Under the pieces are notes generated by a model. It did no database searches and was not told where the DNA came from. It saw nothing but the letters and a program-made list of their open reading frames with translations. The position numbers and the translations under genes are program-made. This document shows, one piece after another, positions 48,489 to 61,426 of a stretch of DNA of 64,000 nucleotides (position 1 is the first letter of the stretch; the number at the start of each line of letters is the position of its first letter). Origin of the DNA: Cucumis sativus (lineage: Eukaryota; Streptophyta; Magnoliopsida; Cucurbitales; Cucurbitaceae). The DNA lies in the NCBI RefSeq assembly GCF_000004075.3, contig NC_026660.2, positions 27,035,498 through 27,099,497 on the forward strand. Reading direction: 5' to 3'.

Positions 48489-51400
48489 CTATTTTTTGCT
48501 ATTCAAAAATCGTTTAGAGAGAAATTGCACAATTAAGTCCTTGAGGAAAATCGGCAAATGGTACATAACAGCCATGAGGGTGGAATAGCTTCCATATGAG
48601 AACCAAGGCGATGGCTTCGTTTTAAGAACAGCGGCGACTGTCTTCTCGGCAAACTCGGCAGTAGGGGTGGCGTTAGAGCCCTGCGAGGCATTGGCCCTGG
48701 CTAACATTGCAGCTTCAAAGGGCTTGAATAGCTTCAACTCAGGCATCTGATTAAAGTTGGCAATGGCAGAGTTTCCAATGTTTGATTTAATGGCTCCAGG
48801 GACAACGTTGATAACGTCGATTCCAAAGGGCTTCAGCTCCATCCTTCAATGATGAAAATATCGATCAAGTCAACCAACATCACAGTGTGAAATAAATGCG
48901 AAAATCAAATGAAATATGTCAGCAAATTGAATTGGATATTCATTGCGTTTATTCAAGTTTCTATCATGGGCCGTGGCCCCCTAAAAAGCAAAAAGAAAAA
49001 AGAAAGTTTTAGATTTTGAACTTTAATGTCTTGGAATAACTTTTCTAAGCATTGAAAAAAAGAAAGTTTTTTTGGAGGGGTATTTTTTTGCACAAGAGTT
49101 GAGAGTAACAACATAGAAACAGAAGTAGAAGTGTGGAATGGTAAACTTCCCCTCTTTATTTAAACTAAAAAATTTGTAGGCTTTCACAACTAAAAAACAT
49201 CAATAACCCGTACATTTTACTCCCATCAGTTTACAAGTTTCTAGTTTTCATAACTCACAACTTCACTCTTTGCCTCAAAGATCGTCTTATAAAACAATGT
49301 TCTATAAAGTCATTTCAAACCGACTTTCATGAAGAAATAAGTTGTCTTGAATCAACAATAAGTAACCCATAAAAATAAACCCAGCAGAAAAAGAAATATT
49401 TGCTTACCCATCAGACTTTTGTGGGTTGTTTCTGTTTCTACAGTTCTACTTCAGTGCATTGTAACTTAATATATTCTATACATATCTTTGAGATCTTTGA
49501 GCTGCTAAAAAGATACACTAGAAATTCAATAGGACCCCGGCACTTATTTTTCTCATATGAATACTCAATTTAAACTTTAAGCATAAAGGTCTCGAACCCA
49601 CTACATAATCAAACAAGCAAAAACATCAAAATTTCAAATCCAACTAAAAATTATTCAAAGATAGATAAACAAAGTGGAATGATGCTCATCCACTCACAAG
49701 AATGGCTACAAGAATCGGAACTCAAATCCATAGAAATATTAATTTAATCCCTTGATTTAAGGTAAGAATTGCGGTTGAAAGTTAAACTCCACCAACGAGC
49801 TTTATTTGAATTTTGGTTCTTTATTTTTAAAAATTAATATTTATAAACCCTATTTTCACCTCTAATTTTCTTCCTAACTCGTTTCTAAAAAATCTAAACC
49901 ACTCAAAAACCAAAAAAATAGTTTTAAAGTATGTCTGAAAACTTTTTAGTTCTTTTGTTTTTGGTCCTCGAACAATGGATTTGTTCTTTTAACAACTTCC
50001 CTGTCATACTATTTATCAAGAAAGACCAAATTTTCTTAGTAAATTTTCAAATTGCAAAAACTATCTTTCTTTACTTTTCAAAATTTAGTCTTGGTTTTTA
50101 GAATTGCAAATTGCAAAAACTTTCTCTACCTTTCAAAACTTAGTATTGGATTTTAGAATTAATGATAAAAGGTGGATAACTAAATAAAAAAACCAATAGA
50201 TGAAAAGTAGAGAGTTTGTAAACTTAATTTTTAAAAAGCAAATTGCTATCAAATAGCTTTAGTAGTCAACTTTCATCCCAGAAAAAGACTAGTGAGGTTC
50301 AAATTAACTTAATAAACTATCACTAGCGAGGGTCTGGAAGATCGAGATAATTAACTAAGGCAAGGCAAAACATTTCGTGCATGATCAGGAACACAAAACA
50401 ATTGTTAATTATACCATTAGATGAGAATCAGAGAGGTATATACGAACCTCAGACAGTCAGAAATGGAATGAATAGCAGCTTTGGATGCAGTATAAGCACC
50501 AGCCCATGGAAGAGGCGCCAATACGGTGACACTTCCCAAATTCACAATCTTCCCCTTTCTTCGTGATGCCATGTGAGGAACCACGGTTTGAATCAATCTC
50601 ATAGTCCCTGCAAATGCAATTCTCCAATTCATAAATACTAATTTAACATAATACAATAATCCACTCCTTTCCATATTGGAGTGTTCATGTTCAAATTTTC
50701 CCCACCTCTAACTCTGCTTTCTACATTTCACATACCAAACAAACAGCTTTGTTTCTAACCAGTGGCGAATCAGAAATTTTATTGACTAAGGCTTTATAGA
50801 CTATTAAAAATAATTTGGAAGAAAATATAACTAATAGGACTTGAACCTGAGTATAGAGGGACTAAATAATTTCATTGTTCACCAACTTCTTAAATTGGTA
50901 CTATTTCAGTTTTCTATATATATATATTGTAATATAAAGATCTTAAGTTGATGGAAGAAAATATAACTAATAGGACTTGAACTTGAGTATAGAGGGACTA
51001 AATAATTTCATTGTTCACTAACTTCTTAAATTGGTACTATTTCAGTTTTCTATATATATATATTGTAATATAAAGATCTTAAGTTGATGGGACTCGAGCT
51101 CCTGTACCTATGCTAAATCCACCCGTGTTTGCCAGGAATACAATTATATACAGTAGCAGAAGCTGACGAACACAGTAGAGCAGAAGATAGGATGATAAAG
51201 TCTTCAGCGTTTATTTCTAACCGACCACTGGATCAAATGTTAATCACAAAACAATATCAAACTCAAATCAATTCGAAATCTAAATAAGCGGCTCAGTCAA
51301 TTCACAGTTTCTAATCCCTAGATTCGATATCATTCAATTCTGAAGGAAGAAAAATGAAATGGCGAATCTGAATATTGAAATACAATTAATTTCGCTGATG

Positions 51401-51764
51401 GATAATTTGTTAGAGACCGAAGCTCACCGAAAACATTGGTATTGAAGGCGTTCTGCATAGCGGAAAGTTGAACCTCGGCAATAGGTCCAATACATTGAAC
51501 GCCAGCGTTGTTCACCAAAATATCGATTCGACCGAATTTTTCGATGACAAGAGACGTTAATCGCTCGACGCTTTGGTCGGACAGGACATCGAGTTCTTGT
51601 AAGAAAAATCTGGGATCGTGCTCCAGGTCCGCCATTGAGGAGCGGGACCTGCTGGTTGCGACTACCAAACAGCCCTGGTCGGCGAAGGCTCGGGCGAGAG
51701 AGTGGCCTATGCCTCCGTCGGAACAGCCGGAGATGACAACTACTTCTTTTCCGGCAAATTCCAT
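48489..51764 (-). CDS. AYR1-like short-chain dehydrogenase/reductase
   Basis: Predicted 283-residue NADPH-dependent SDR, similar to plant proteins annotated as 1-acyldihydroxyacetone-phosphate reductase (yeast Ayr1 family; ether-lipid and glycerolipid synthesis). Exons: 51764-51428, 50607-50448, 48843-48489; GT-AG introns, frame kept. The cofactor loop SGCSDGGIG is at residues 12-20 and NNAG at 85-88. The catalytic triad is complete: Ser138, Tyr151 and Lys155 (YTASK), the Tyr in exon 2. Near the C-terminus [23 protein letters not shown] forms the substrate loop and PG motif. The C-terminal [21 protein letters not shown] is amphipathic to hydrophobic, suggesting membrane association with ER or lipid droplets. 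The first-position Thr of the usual TGxxxGxG motif is Ser here. Substrate specificity cannot be read from sequence. Confidence 0.9.
50760..51127. mobile_element. possible MITE-like insertion in SDR intron 1
   Basis: The segment starts CAGTGGCGAATCAGAAATTTT and ends with ATCCACCCGTG, whose reverse complement CACGGGTGGAT is a weak match to the start. This resembles the CAGTGGCGGA...TCCGCCACTG ends of non-autonomous elements common in plants. No clear target-site duplication is visible and the ends are degenerate. Most of the interior is a 136-bp tandem duplication. Confidence 0.3.
50817..51088. repeat. 136-bp tandem duplication (two copies)
   Basis: The unit beginning GGAAGAAAATATAACTAATA occurs at about 50817-50952 and 50953-51088. 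The two copies differ at only a few bases (e.g. AACCTGAG versus AACTTGAG, CACCAAC versus CACTAAC). Each contains a (TA)n stretch. It lies inside the SDR intron. Confidence 0.93.
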
Positions 51765-51864
51765 ATCCTTTTTATCTTCTTGAAAAGTGAACGAACCCCG
51801 CCCTCCTCCAAATTAAACCGATTGATAAATCGGAGATTGAAGTGTTGGGTAGCTCCAAGTACAT

Positions 51865-54340
51865 CAATAAGAGCAATTGCTCACTCGTCTGCACCTAGGC
51901 CCTGAAGACTTCCACATGGCCGGTCTTTGTGGTGCCACTTGGCAACCCCACATGGACGCTTTCCCTTTTTTCCCTCCTTCATTTACGGTTATTGTATTTC
52001 TTGGGTGATTTTAAAAAAAAATTGGGATTTTGGTTTTAAATTTATACATATATATATGCTCAATCTCTTCTCTCATTTATACAACACTCTTTATTTTTAA
52101 TTAATCAATTAAAAAGTAATATTTTTAAAAAATTGAAATTATTCTTACCATGTTTTTTTATTTATGTTGCTAATTCATTTTCGTTAACTTGTGTTAAATT
52201 GTTTATGAATTGTTGATATAAGTGGTTGAAGTTTCTACGAGTTACGTGCTGGTTTATAGGAGTTGAATGAGTGAGCATATGTGAGTTTTGATTTGAAAGT
52301 ATCTGTTGATATATAAAATCCTAATAAATTTTAAACCTTTACTAAAAGTAAAAATTAGATTCCTTTGTTGAAGTCCATCGATAATAGACTATTTTAGTGA
52401 GGAGTATCTATAAGTAGTAGATATGGTAGAAGTCTTTTGGTAACAAAGTTTAACACTTGATTTTATTTAAATTGCAATTTTGGTTTCTTAAATTCAAACC
52501 ATAGTTGGCATTGGCTCACCGTTGGAAGGACGAGTAAATGTTTAACTACAACATTTATTGCATCCTTTTATTTTATTTTTCAGTATCCATTGTTTGTTTT
52601 ATTTGTAAATTGTGAATAAAACTATGGCAAGAGGTAATTGAAATGAAACCATAGCAAATTTTATAGAATTAAAAGCCGTGGCACAATGCATGCATTCATT
52701 TATCTAAATAATTCAATTACATGAGTACAAAAAATAATACATTTTTTAAACGTAAATGTTGATAGATTTTCATTAGTGGATAGATTCTCATGTCACATCA
52801 TACTCTATATCGTTCATATCAATAATATAAATTTTTCGTTGATAGATTTTGTTATATTTTCTATTTTTTAAAAATATTATTATACAATTGTATACCATCT
52901 CTAATATTATTATGCCCTCGATCATATCAATCACTTTTATAGATTAAATAAGTATACATCATTATAATAGAAATAAAAGTTCACTTTGTATAAAATTGTT
53001 TTAAATTTCATAATACTATGCATAGTTTATATATAGTTTAGAGAATGTGTTCATGATACATTCACAAATATTTAATTGAAAAGAATGTTATTAAAAAATA
53101 TATAATATTTGACAAACACTCAAAATTAGTCTTAAAACAACATAATCCAAACATAACCTAAATGGTTTTACTAATTGATAATTTGTTTGCATTTACTTGC
53201 TCAAGAAGGCCATAAGTTTAGAAATCATCCCTAGGAACAAAAAAACGAAAAGTTAGAAATTATCCAAAGAACTATTTTCCATATTGTTTGTTGGTTCTCA
53301 AAAAAATATTGATTAGGTTATTACATTTTGGGACAGCATACATCTAAACTGACAAACTAAATTTAGTAGTTTATTAGTCAATAATTGAGTAATATATCAT
53401 TATTGACCACAACAAATAATGGCCTACCTCTTCAAAACAATACTTCAAATACAAAGTTTCCCCGACAAACAATTACATCGAAAATTACATCGAACAAATC
53501 CATATTTAATCTCCATTTTTTTCAAGACTTTAGGAAATGACAATGCTATTCCCCCCATAAATTGACCTATATAGATATAGATAGATAGTATTTAATTCTA
53601 AACCCTCTTATTTCTATCTAAACACTGGTACCAACAAGAAGATGCTGTCTCCTTATTTCGAGAAAAAAAAAAAGATATTGTCGATATTGTCTAAAGTCTT
53701 CCCTAAACGTGAATTGAAGATAAAAAGACGAAATTTATCACTATAATTGAAGGGAAATTAATTTAGTTTCTATTGTTTCATAAGTTTAGATTTAGTCTCT
53801 TTTAAGTGCAGAAAGTCTAAGAGAAATCCTTATAATTGAATGAAGCTATCACAAATAATCCTTGTTATTGAGACTAAATTATAGTTTTCTTAAGTTAAAG
53901 TGACCAGTTTTACAATTTAGAATAGGATTAGAATGTTGGATCTCATTACACCATGGTTGTACTAAAAAATTACAACTTTGTTTTCAAGATATAGGGACAA
54001 ATTCTACAATTGAATGCATAATTACTACGAATTAATTAACCAGTTCTCCCATGTTCAGAAGTATCAGAATCATTTTTTGACTTGTTAACGTGTTTTAATG
54101 AACTAGAACTATATTTCAACAACGCTCCAAAATTCACACCAAAAATGGAGACGAAGAGAGAAAGAAGAAGATATAACCCATAATTTGTACCTTCCTTAGT
54201 TTGATTTCTAGCCAGATCACATCACCGAAGGAAGTTCAAAAATTTACACAAGACGTAGAAAAAGAAAAGAAAAGAAAAAAAGCACTAAAAGCTTCGACTC
54301 TGGCATGAAATTTCTATTGAGAAAGTAAAAGCCAGAGGAG
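51865..54340. other. AT-rich intergenic DNA, no gene seen
   Basis: The SDR promoter (nearest 51870) and long AT-rich spacer leading to the 3' flank of the 72-residue gene. Segments near 53900-54050 are slightly less AT-rich. No frame with family resemblance was found. Confidence 0.5.
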
Positions 54341-54348
54341 GCCTGTTT

Positions 54349-54567
54349 TCAGGAATTAGAGGTGGCCTGAAGCCCAAATAGGGTACCCGGATGGACTTTT
54401 TTACTGGATTTTCCGGCAATTCCGCCGGCGGCGTGATGGGAAGTTTTTGGAGGTTTGACGGAATCTTCTCTCCTGCCAGATCTCTCCTGCTCCATCCTCT
54501 GCAGTTTTTCCTCTGCTTTCTTTTTCATTACATAAACCCTAGCGCAGCTAGCTCCCATGGAGGACAT
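54349..54567 (-). CDS. small conserved-looking protein of unknown function, 72 aa
   Basis: A single-exon frame of 72 residues. The N-terminus MSSMGASCARVYVMKKKAEEKLQRMEQE is followed by a hydrophilic, Ser/Lys/Gly-rich region ending in GTLFGLQATSNS. Residues 12-34 are charged and could form one amphipathic helix. There is no signal peptide, transmembrane segment or known motif. Support for a real gene: codon composition is much less AT-rich than the flanks, a clean TATA box lies about 110 bp upstream on the same strand, and the frame is closed by a proper stop. I have a vague recollection of similar unnamed plant proteins but cannot name a family. Translation could also start at the second Met (54558). 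Confidence 0.6.
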   Translation of the reverse strand: MSSMGASCARVYVMKKKAEEKLQRMEQERSGRREDSVKPPKTSHHAAGGIAGKSSKKVHPGTLFGLQATSNS

Positions 54568-54674
54568 GGTTTATACAGAAGAAAAGGAAATGAAATGAAG
54601 AAATTTCTACAAATGTTTCAGTGGGCTTTTAATTTGTTCAATCGGTGGGTATTGAATGGCTTAAACCCTTGTTG

Positions 54675-54682
54675 TATTTATA
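54675..54682 (-). promoter_or_regulatory. TATA box upstream of the 72-residue gene
   Basis: TATAAATA on the minus strand in the context CCACTATAAATACAAC, a near-perfect plant TATA box, 108 bp before the start codon at 54567. This gives a leader of about 70-80 nt and is the main reason to take the small frame seriously. Confidence 0.65.
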
Positions 54683-55432
54683 GTGGAAAACGTGTTTGGT
54701 GGCCTTGGTGTTTCGTTGGCCCCTAGCGTAGGGGTCAGATAACCATAACCCCCATTTTCTGTACCTTATTTGGATTGGACAATTTCTTTTTATTTCAATC
54801 AAATTTAAATTAAATTAAATTTGCATTTTTGTTATTTATACAATTTTGCGTTTAACTTAATCAATGTATTGTTCAAAAGTTGAGATCTGCAAATTCATTG
54901 TTTCTTCCATTCTAATTTACAAAGGATAAGTTTTGTTTTTAATTTGATCTGATTTTTAGTTTAATTTTATAGTTTTTATTTAATTTTCTACAATTTAAGC
55001 TTCTTTCAAAATGCTAGCGTAGTTTTAATTTGATATGGTTTGTTTCTTTATTAAACTTATATCACTTCATTACTTAAATAGATATGTCATGTTGCAATCA
55101 TGTGCATAGTTTGTGAAGTAAAAGTCATGTGAACTTGGTTAAATTTGTTATGAACTCAACTTAAAATTAAACTTTTTTATTTATTTGTTTTGACTCCAAT
55201 AATACACTTGCATAGTTGAGATGTGTTTAGATGTGTTTTACTGTTCAACTGTAGTTAGAAGTTTGTATCTAAATTTATACTACAAGACAAAAGATTAATA
55301 AAGCAATTGAGAACACAAATGGATAAGCAGTTGACTTAATACAACTCTAATTAACCATTACAAGATCTAAATTCTCCTAATTTAAATGATACAAGCATAA
55401 CATTGTATAAATTTAAATCTACAACTAATTTG

Positions 55433-55522
55433 AATCTTTCCATTTACATTATGAAAAACACACTATATAAAAACTACAATCTTTCCATTTACATTATGAA
55501 AAACACACTATATAAAAACTAC
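55433..55522. repeat. 45-bp tandem duplication
   Basis: The unit beginning AATCTTTCCATTTACATTAT occurs at 55433-55477 and 55478-55522 with no differences seen. It is intergenic and AT-rich, and each copy includes a TATATAAAA stretch. Confidence 0.93.
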
Positions 55523-58500
55523 AACAGTATAATTAATGTTTGAATTCATAAACGAATCGGTTTATAATTTTAATTAGAGTTTCCTTTTAGAATCGTCAAT
55601 ATCTACTTTAATCATCTTCAAACTAATGGATCGATGATTTTCAAATGTAATCATACATAGATCAATTATCTTTTTAAAAAAATCTACAAAGTTTGATACA
55701 GTAATAAAAAAGTTAATTATTAGTTTATGATTTCACTAAATTCAATGTTCAATTTTGTTTAGTATGATACTTGATAAAAGATTATTGTCTTTATGGAAAA
55801 AGATCACATGAATTATGATTAATTAAATGAAGCTGAATTTCAAATTAACCAATTAATTAATCACAACAATACAAATGAATTTACACTAAATTTTAAAGAG
55901 GTATTTAAAAATGGGAAGAAAAAAGAGAGAGAGAGAGAGAAAAGAATTGAGTAATAGACGCTCAATAATGGAATATTTAATTGGAATCACCAAGATGGAG
56001 AAAACGGTTGAAAGACAACTAACACCGTTTACCGGGATGGTTTTTAAAAACACAAAGTACACAGAAACGAATAAAACGGTGGGAAACCCCAAGCTCTGAG
56101 GAAAATAAAAAAAGAAACAATGGCTTGTATTAGATGCGGCACTCACACCACTCCAACTGTGAGGTCGCCCCACGTCAGCTAAAGATATTATAGATGGAGG
56201 CGGCCAAAGGTTCTGCTTACGTGTCTGTTGATTATTCGCCCGAAATTTCCAACATAACAAAAAAGTGCTCTTCTTTTTTCTTAATATATATTTTTTTAAA
56301 ATTATGGAAATTAAATGTTGGAGAGATAAGAGTTTGATTGAGGTCACAATCTGAGTCGTGGACCGTGAAGGCACCTTTTTTCTTTCTTTTTCTCTCTTTC
56401 TTTATTTACTTTGAATTATTTCATTTGTCATTATTACCTTGCACTTACAAAAGTACCTAAGTCTATTTCTTCATTATGCACCCACTCAAATGCGTTGTGC
56501 CGACGGGCTAATTAACATCACCATTCTAGATATATCATCAAAGATTTTCTTTATTATTCAAATTCAACATTATCCAAGTACTGAACTTTTTCCCCCATTT
56601 GACGTTAGATACTGTGGGTACAATTTGATGTTAAATCCCACTATAATATTTCAATTCACCATTTGTTCAAGTGCTGATTTTTATAGGAGTTAGAAGGTTA
56701 TATGGTTGAGTTATGAATGGAAGGAGGAGAAAGATTATAATATGATAATGATTCACAATTATAAAGGGGAAAGTCAAATTAAAGTAAAGATTGAATGGTA
56801 ATGACGAAAATAATATAATTTAATAATTGAAAAAAAGAATTAATTTAAGAATGAAAAGGAATTGGCATTATGTGAAGATACTGAATGAAATGGAAGGGAT
56901 GGATGATGAAGGGTACGGTGGTTACGGAGTACGGAAATTCCATTAAGGTGAGAAGAATCGGAGATTGAGATTAGGTTGTCTGCCTTTTTCTACTGTTTCG
57001 TATCGTTTTTTGCTTTGATGTTTGTCCTCACTTTTTAATTCCTTTTTCTTTTTTAATTCTTTTTTGGAAGAAAATTCCTAAAGGTTAGGTTTAAAAAAGG
57101 TTATCTCTTACGTCCCACTAAAACCGTCTTCGGCCGAAAGGCCCATTGGTTTTTGTCTTTCTCGCTTGGGCCGCACCCATTTTTCCACTTCTGACACCAA
57201 ACTCTCTAAACAAATACAGAACAATTTTGGTGATAAAAGTGTTTAACATAAATATAATATGTTCGACAAATTTTGTTATATTTTTATTTTTAAAAATGTT
57301 TTTATATATGTTAATGCTTTAACAAAATTTGTAAAATAATAATAAAAATATTTTCTCGAGAAAATAATAAATAACATTTTTTTAAAAGATAAATCAACAA
57401 AAACAATAAGAGTAATTTAGATGCATTGAAAGTGCACAAACAATTTTGTGTATGTCATTAACTAATTACTTCCTTTTGGTAGAAGAAGGACATTTCTGTA
57501 TGTAGTTTTGGATGCTTGGTACGCACAGGCATACATTTCGTTCTTCAACTCCAAATGATTTCGTATATGAATCGTGTCTTTTAAACTAAGAGTATATGTG
57601 TTGTTTATCTAAATAGTTGAAGGTTGCTAATGACATTCTTCTTCCCTTCCTCAAGCATGTATCCTACTAATTAAGACTTGCCATACATATGTTCATGCCT
57701 TTACATTAGTAAAGGTCTAGGTTCCTTTCCCTGGTGAAAGACTTGAGGAATTTTTTTTGAAATGATTGATTCTCAGGTAAAGTGACATCTATTTTATCTA
57801 TGTATATTATCGATTTGAAAAATTACAATGATGGCCTTTCAACAATACAAGTTAAAATTACACACCTAAAACTTTAAACTTAATTCATCATCCTCTCAAA
57901 CTTACAAAGGTTAGTTGTTCGTGATAACTATTAAAAACAAAAATGGGCCATGCGTGTGTTAATAAAATGTTAGGCATGATAGTTGATTTCATAACAACAT
58001 ATAGTTAGTAATGAATGAACAATGAAAAAAATTGTTGTGTGTGACAGAAAACAATTGTGATTTTCGTAGTCTTATTTCTTCAATACTTTATCAAGAAAAT
58101 GCCAAGACACGCGTGGTAACAGTTGCCATTAATTACCAACATAATATCAAATTGAATTCCACCAAAGTTGTTCAAAAGTCAAAAATTCCACATTTTGATT
58201 AAATCCATTGTTTCCGTACCCATTTCTAATAATTTCGAAAGTTTAATACGAAAGAAATAAATTAATATCATATTCTATTATCTTTTTCAAATCTTCAAAC
58301 ATTGACATCAACAATTTAAACCGTTCATCCGATTAGACAAAAAGAAGGAATATAAAGTGAAATTTTGCGATGGAGAGATTTTGTTCGTTTGGGCGGGAGG
58401 GTTTGGAGTTATTATTGATGGAAAGGGTAATTTGAGTAAAATTGTAAAGTTGTGGCGGGACGGAAAGAGATGGGCTGACGTGTTGGTTGTGGACTTCGGA

Positions 58501-61185
58501 ATGGGTCCAATGGATCCAGTCTCCTTCAACTTTGTCGGCCCACAATACTCTTAACAATAATAATAATAATAATAATTTATATTATTTGATTAGAGCAGCC
58601 GTACGTCCACAGTAAAATTAGGGTTGTTTTGTTGCTGTTTATTAATTCCATCCAATTTTACGTCTCTTTCTAAAACTTCAATTAACACTCACTAATTATG
58701 TCAATTTTATAATTGATTTACTAAAACATGAGAGATTTCAATGTTGAATCAATTAAGACTAATTGTACTGAGATTTGAAAGGTGACATTAATTATCTATC
58801 TGTTCTTTCCATCTTGTAAATGGTAAATATGAAAATAAAGAATTTAGTGGAAACAAACTTCTATTTCACACACATATATATTTGGTAACAAATTAAAAAA
58901 TCGAATTATAATATAAACAAGATGTATCGTAAAAAATAACAAAGCGACCAAATTGTACAAAATCAAGTGTAGTAAGTTTTTGTCGTTTCCTTGTGCTATG
59001 GATTGTGAATAGTTTATTTATTTTGTAATCATTTAAATAATGGTGTTTAGATGCATTTATACTATATTTATAAATAAATAAATAAGTTATAATTGTGAGA
59101 ATTGTCAAAAATAGCAAATTTGACAAAATATTTACAACATATAACAAAATTTCAAATTCTACTAATAATAAACATTAATAGACACTGATATGATTCTATT
59201 AGTGATATTGATAAACAATTATATAAATTTTTATCTTGGATATAATCCAAAATTTTGCTATATCTTATTAATATTTTGATATTTAAAAAAGTGACTGTCA
59301 TAGTTACTCAATAAATATTGATATTTATAAATAATAATGTATTATTAATTTATTTACCAGCCACGTTAAGTAATTTTTGTAATATCATATAATTTATAAT
59401 ACATGGTATTTATATTTTAATTGAAAAGAATATATATTGAGTTTATAAAGTTCAAAATTTAAAATCATGATAGAACAAAATTATTATTTGTAGAAACAAA
59501 TATCAACAAAATGTCAATAATTTAAAGATTAATGGGGGGTGGTGGTGGTGGTCTGGTTTTGGTATATTGTTTAGAAAAAGCCATTTATGGGGAAAATTAA
59601 TTGTTAGAAAACATGGGCTTATTAGGAAATATTTCAACTCTCTTTCTTCCTTCTCATTTCCCTTATATGTAGAGATGCTTTTTTATTACACCAACTTTGT
59701 GTATTTGGATATATTTGTTAATGTATTAATTATTCCAATCATTAACAGACAAGTTAATAGATATATAAAACCATTCTTGTATATAATAAAAATGGCTATA
59801 GAGTTTGAAGCAGCCTGAAAAACATCTCAAGTTTGTAGAAATTAAAAAAAAGAAAGAAGAATAAAAACGATATTCATAATTTCATATTAAGAAAAGATAA
59901 TTAAGTATGGATGGTCTATGAGTTGGCCAATCCAACAAGAGATAAATAAATAAACAAAGGAGAGGCAAAGGGATTGATTTTCTTGGAAATTGGGTAAGTT
60001 CAAAACCAACTCATTCTTTTCCCCAATCAATTATTATTTAACGTCCCAATTTCCAAGTTGATCCAAACTCAAAACACAAAACCATTATCATATTTATTAT
60101 TTTTGTTCTAAAGTTTAGAGTGTGTGTGTGTGTGACAGTATATGAACTGTATATTCATATCTTCAAATTTGTATTCATATATGTTTTATTTGTGCAGTTT
60201 TTTGCTTTCTTTAATTTGTCAATTTCACGACACCTTTAGGTTAAGAAATCAATGCGTCACACAAACCAAACTAAAAGAAAAGAAAAGAAAAAACTTATCT
60301 TTGAAACAGTCAAAATAGAAGATTGAAATTATAACAATATAGTTTGATTTAATTGTCCACTTGAATGAGATTAATTAAGACATCATATTGCATCCTCATC
60401 TACGTCAACCAATTAAAGCCCACGTCTTAAATCGACTAAGAACATTAATGAATTTAAACCATGATTATTGTTTGGAAGAAAACTTCTTAGAAATTTTTGT
60501 ATTGATATCTTTTGGAAAGTTAAACACATATTGGAATCTTGTTTTAATTATTGTATAGGATGATGTTCAACTTAGGTATGAACTTTATCTAATGTAGTTT
60601 AAAGAATATGAAATCCATATTTTAATCAAATGTGTGTGTGATCTTATCCATATTTATATAAATAAAATAAATGGTCAACTATATTGATCATTTTTTTTTA
60701 AATTACACAAATTAATAAATAGTTGCAAACATTGAAACACATATCGAAACGTTTTGTAAATTTAAGATATTCTTTAGTATAAATCATACCATATAATGAG
60801 ATCGACGTTATTTATAATTTCTTTCAGATATATATCTAAGATTACTGTTACATGTACTTCCAAAAGGAAAAAAATAAACAACCGTATTAATATTTTGATA
60901 AACTATTATATTGTCTTAACTAGTAGAAAACCAAAAAAATTTAATGAGTATGTAAAAGTAAGAGGTCTATTGATCGTAGCATATATGGTTTATCGTTAAG
61001 TTTTAATTACAAAGTTTGATATAATTTCTTATATTAGTTTTTCTACCAAAAAAGATAGAGAATTGATGAACTCAAAGGCTTTGCAGAGTAATTGGAACGA
61101 AATTAGAGGTTGGAATTTAAGTATGACATCAAAATGAATACATTAAAACCCATTTTGAGCTTATAATCAATTAATCTATGTTCAT

Positions 61186-61222
61186 ATATATATATATACA
61201 GAGAGAGAGAGAGAGAGAGAGG
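61186..61222. repeat. compound (TA)n(GA)n microsatellite
   Basis: A TATATATATATATA run passes directly into a GAGAGAGAGA run. It is 400 bp upstream of the RING-H2 gene and likely length-polymorphic. Confidence 0.85.
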
Positions 61223-61381
61223 AGAGGAGAGAAAGAGTATGATATTTTGGTATATATGAAAGTAACACATAATCAATAATTGAATGTAAAATAAAATAAT
61301 AAAAGTATGATTAGGGAAAGAAAATAATAATATAAACGTTGGGTGGGGGTGGGGTATCCTAAAACGGGGTTTGAGGAATTC

Positions 61382-61426
61382 CACGTGTACCGAAGTGAGG
61401 TTGGTTGTATAGAAATTCTATAAATC
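61382..61426 (+). promoter_or_regulatory. G-box/ABRE and TATA box of the RING-H2 gene
   Basis: CACGTG at 61382-61387 in the context CCACGTGTAC fits both the G-box and the ABA-response element core. A TATA box (CTATAAATC) lies at 61418-61426, about 30 bp further on. The leader from about 61450 to 61636 contains a CTTCTCC/CCTTCC pyrimidine tract at 61567-61615. ABA or light responsiveness is a motif-based inference. Confidence 0.6.

Larger units (their letters stand above)
54740..61370. other. 6.6-kb gene-poor AT-rich region
   Basis: No protein family is recognisable on either strand. It contains a 45-bp tandem duplication (55433-55522), microsatellites ((AAT)n at 58552-58577, (GGT)n near 59534-59550, (GT)n at 60119-60134, (TA)n(GA)n at about 61186-61222) and two islands with promoter-like composition at 57113-57190 and 58357-58557. 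Longer frames here, such as one at 55886-56374 on the minus strand, look random. Confidence 0.5.

Noticed and set aside
55886-56374. 162-codon frame on the minus strand in the right-hand desert
   Set aside because: The translation has no family resemblance, is driven by AT-rich and CTTT-rich sequence, and has no promoter or splice context.
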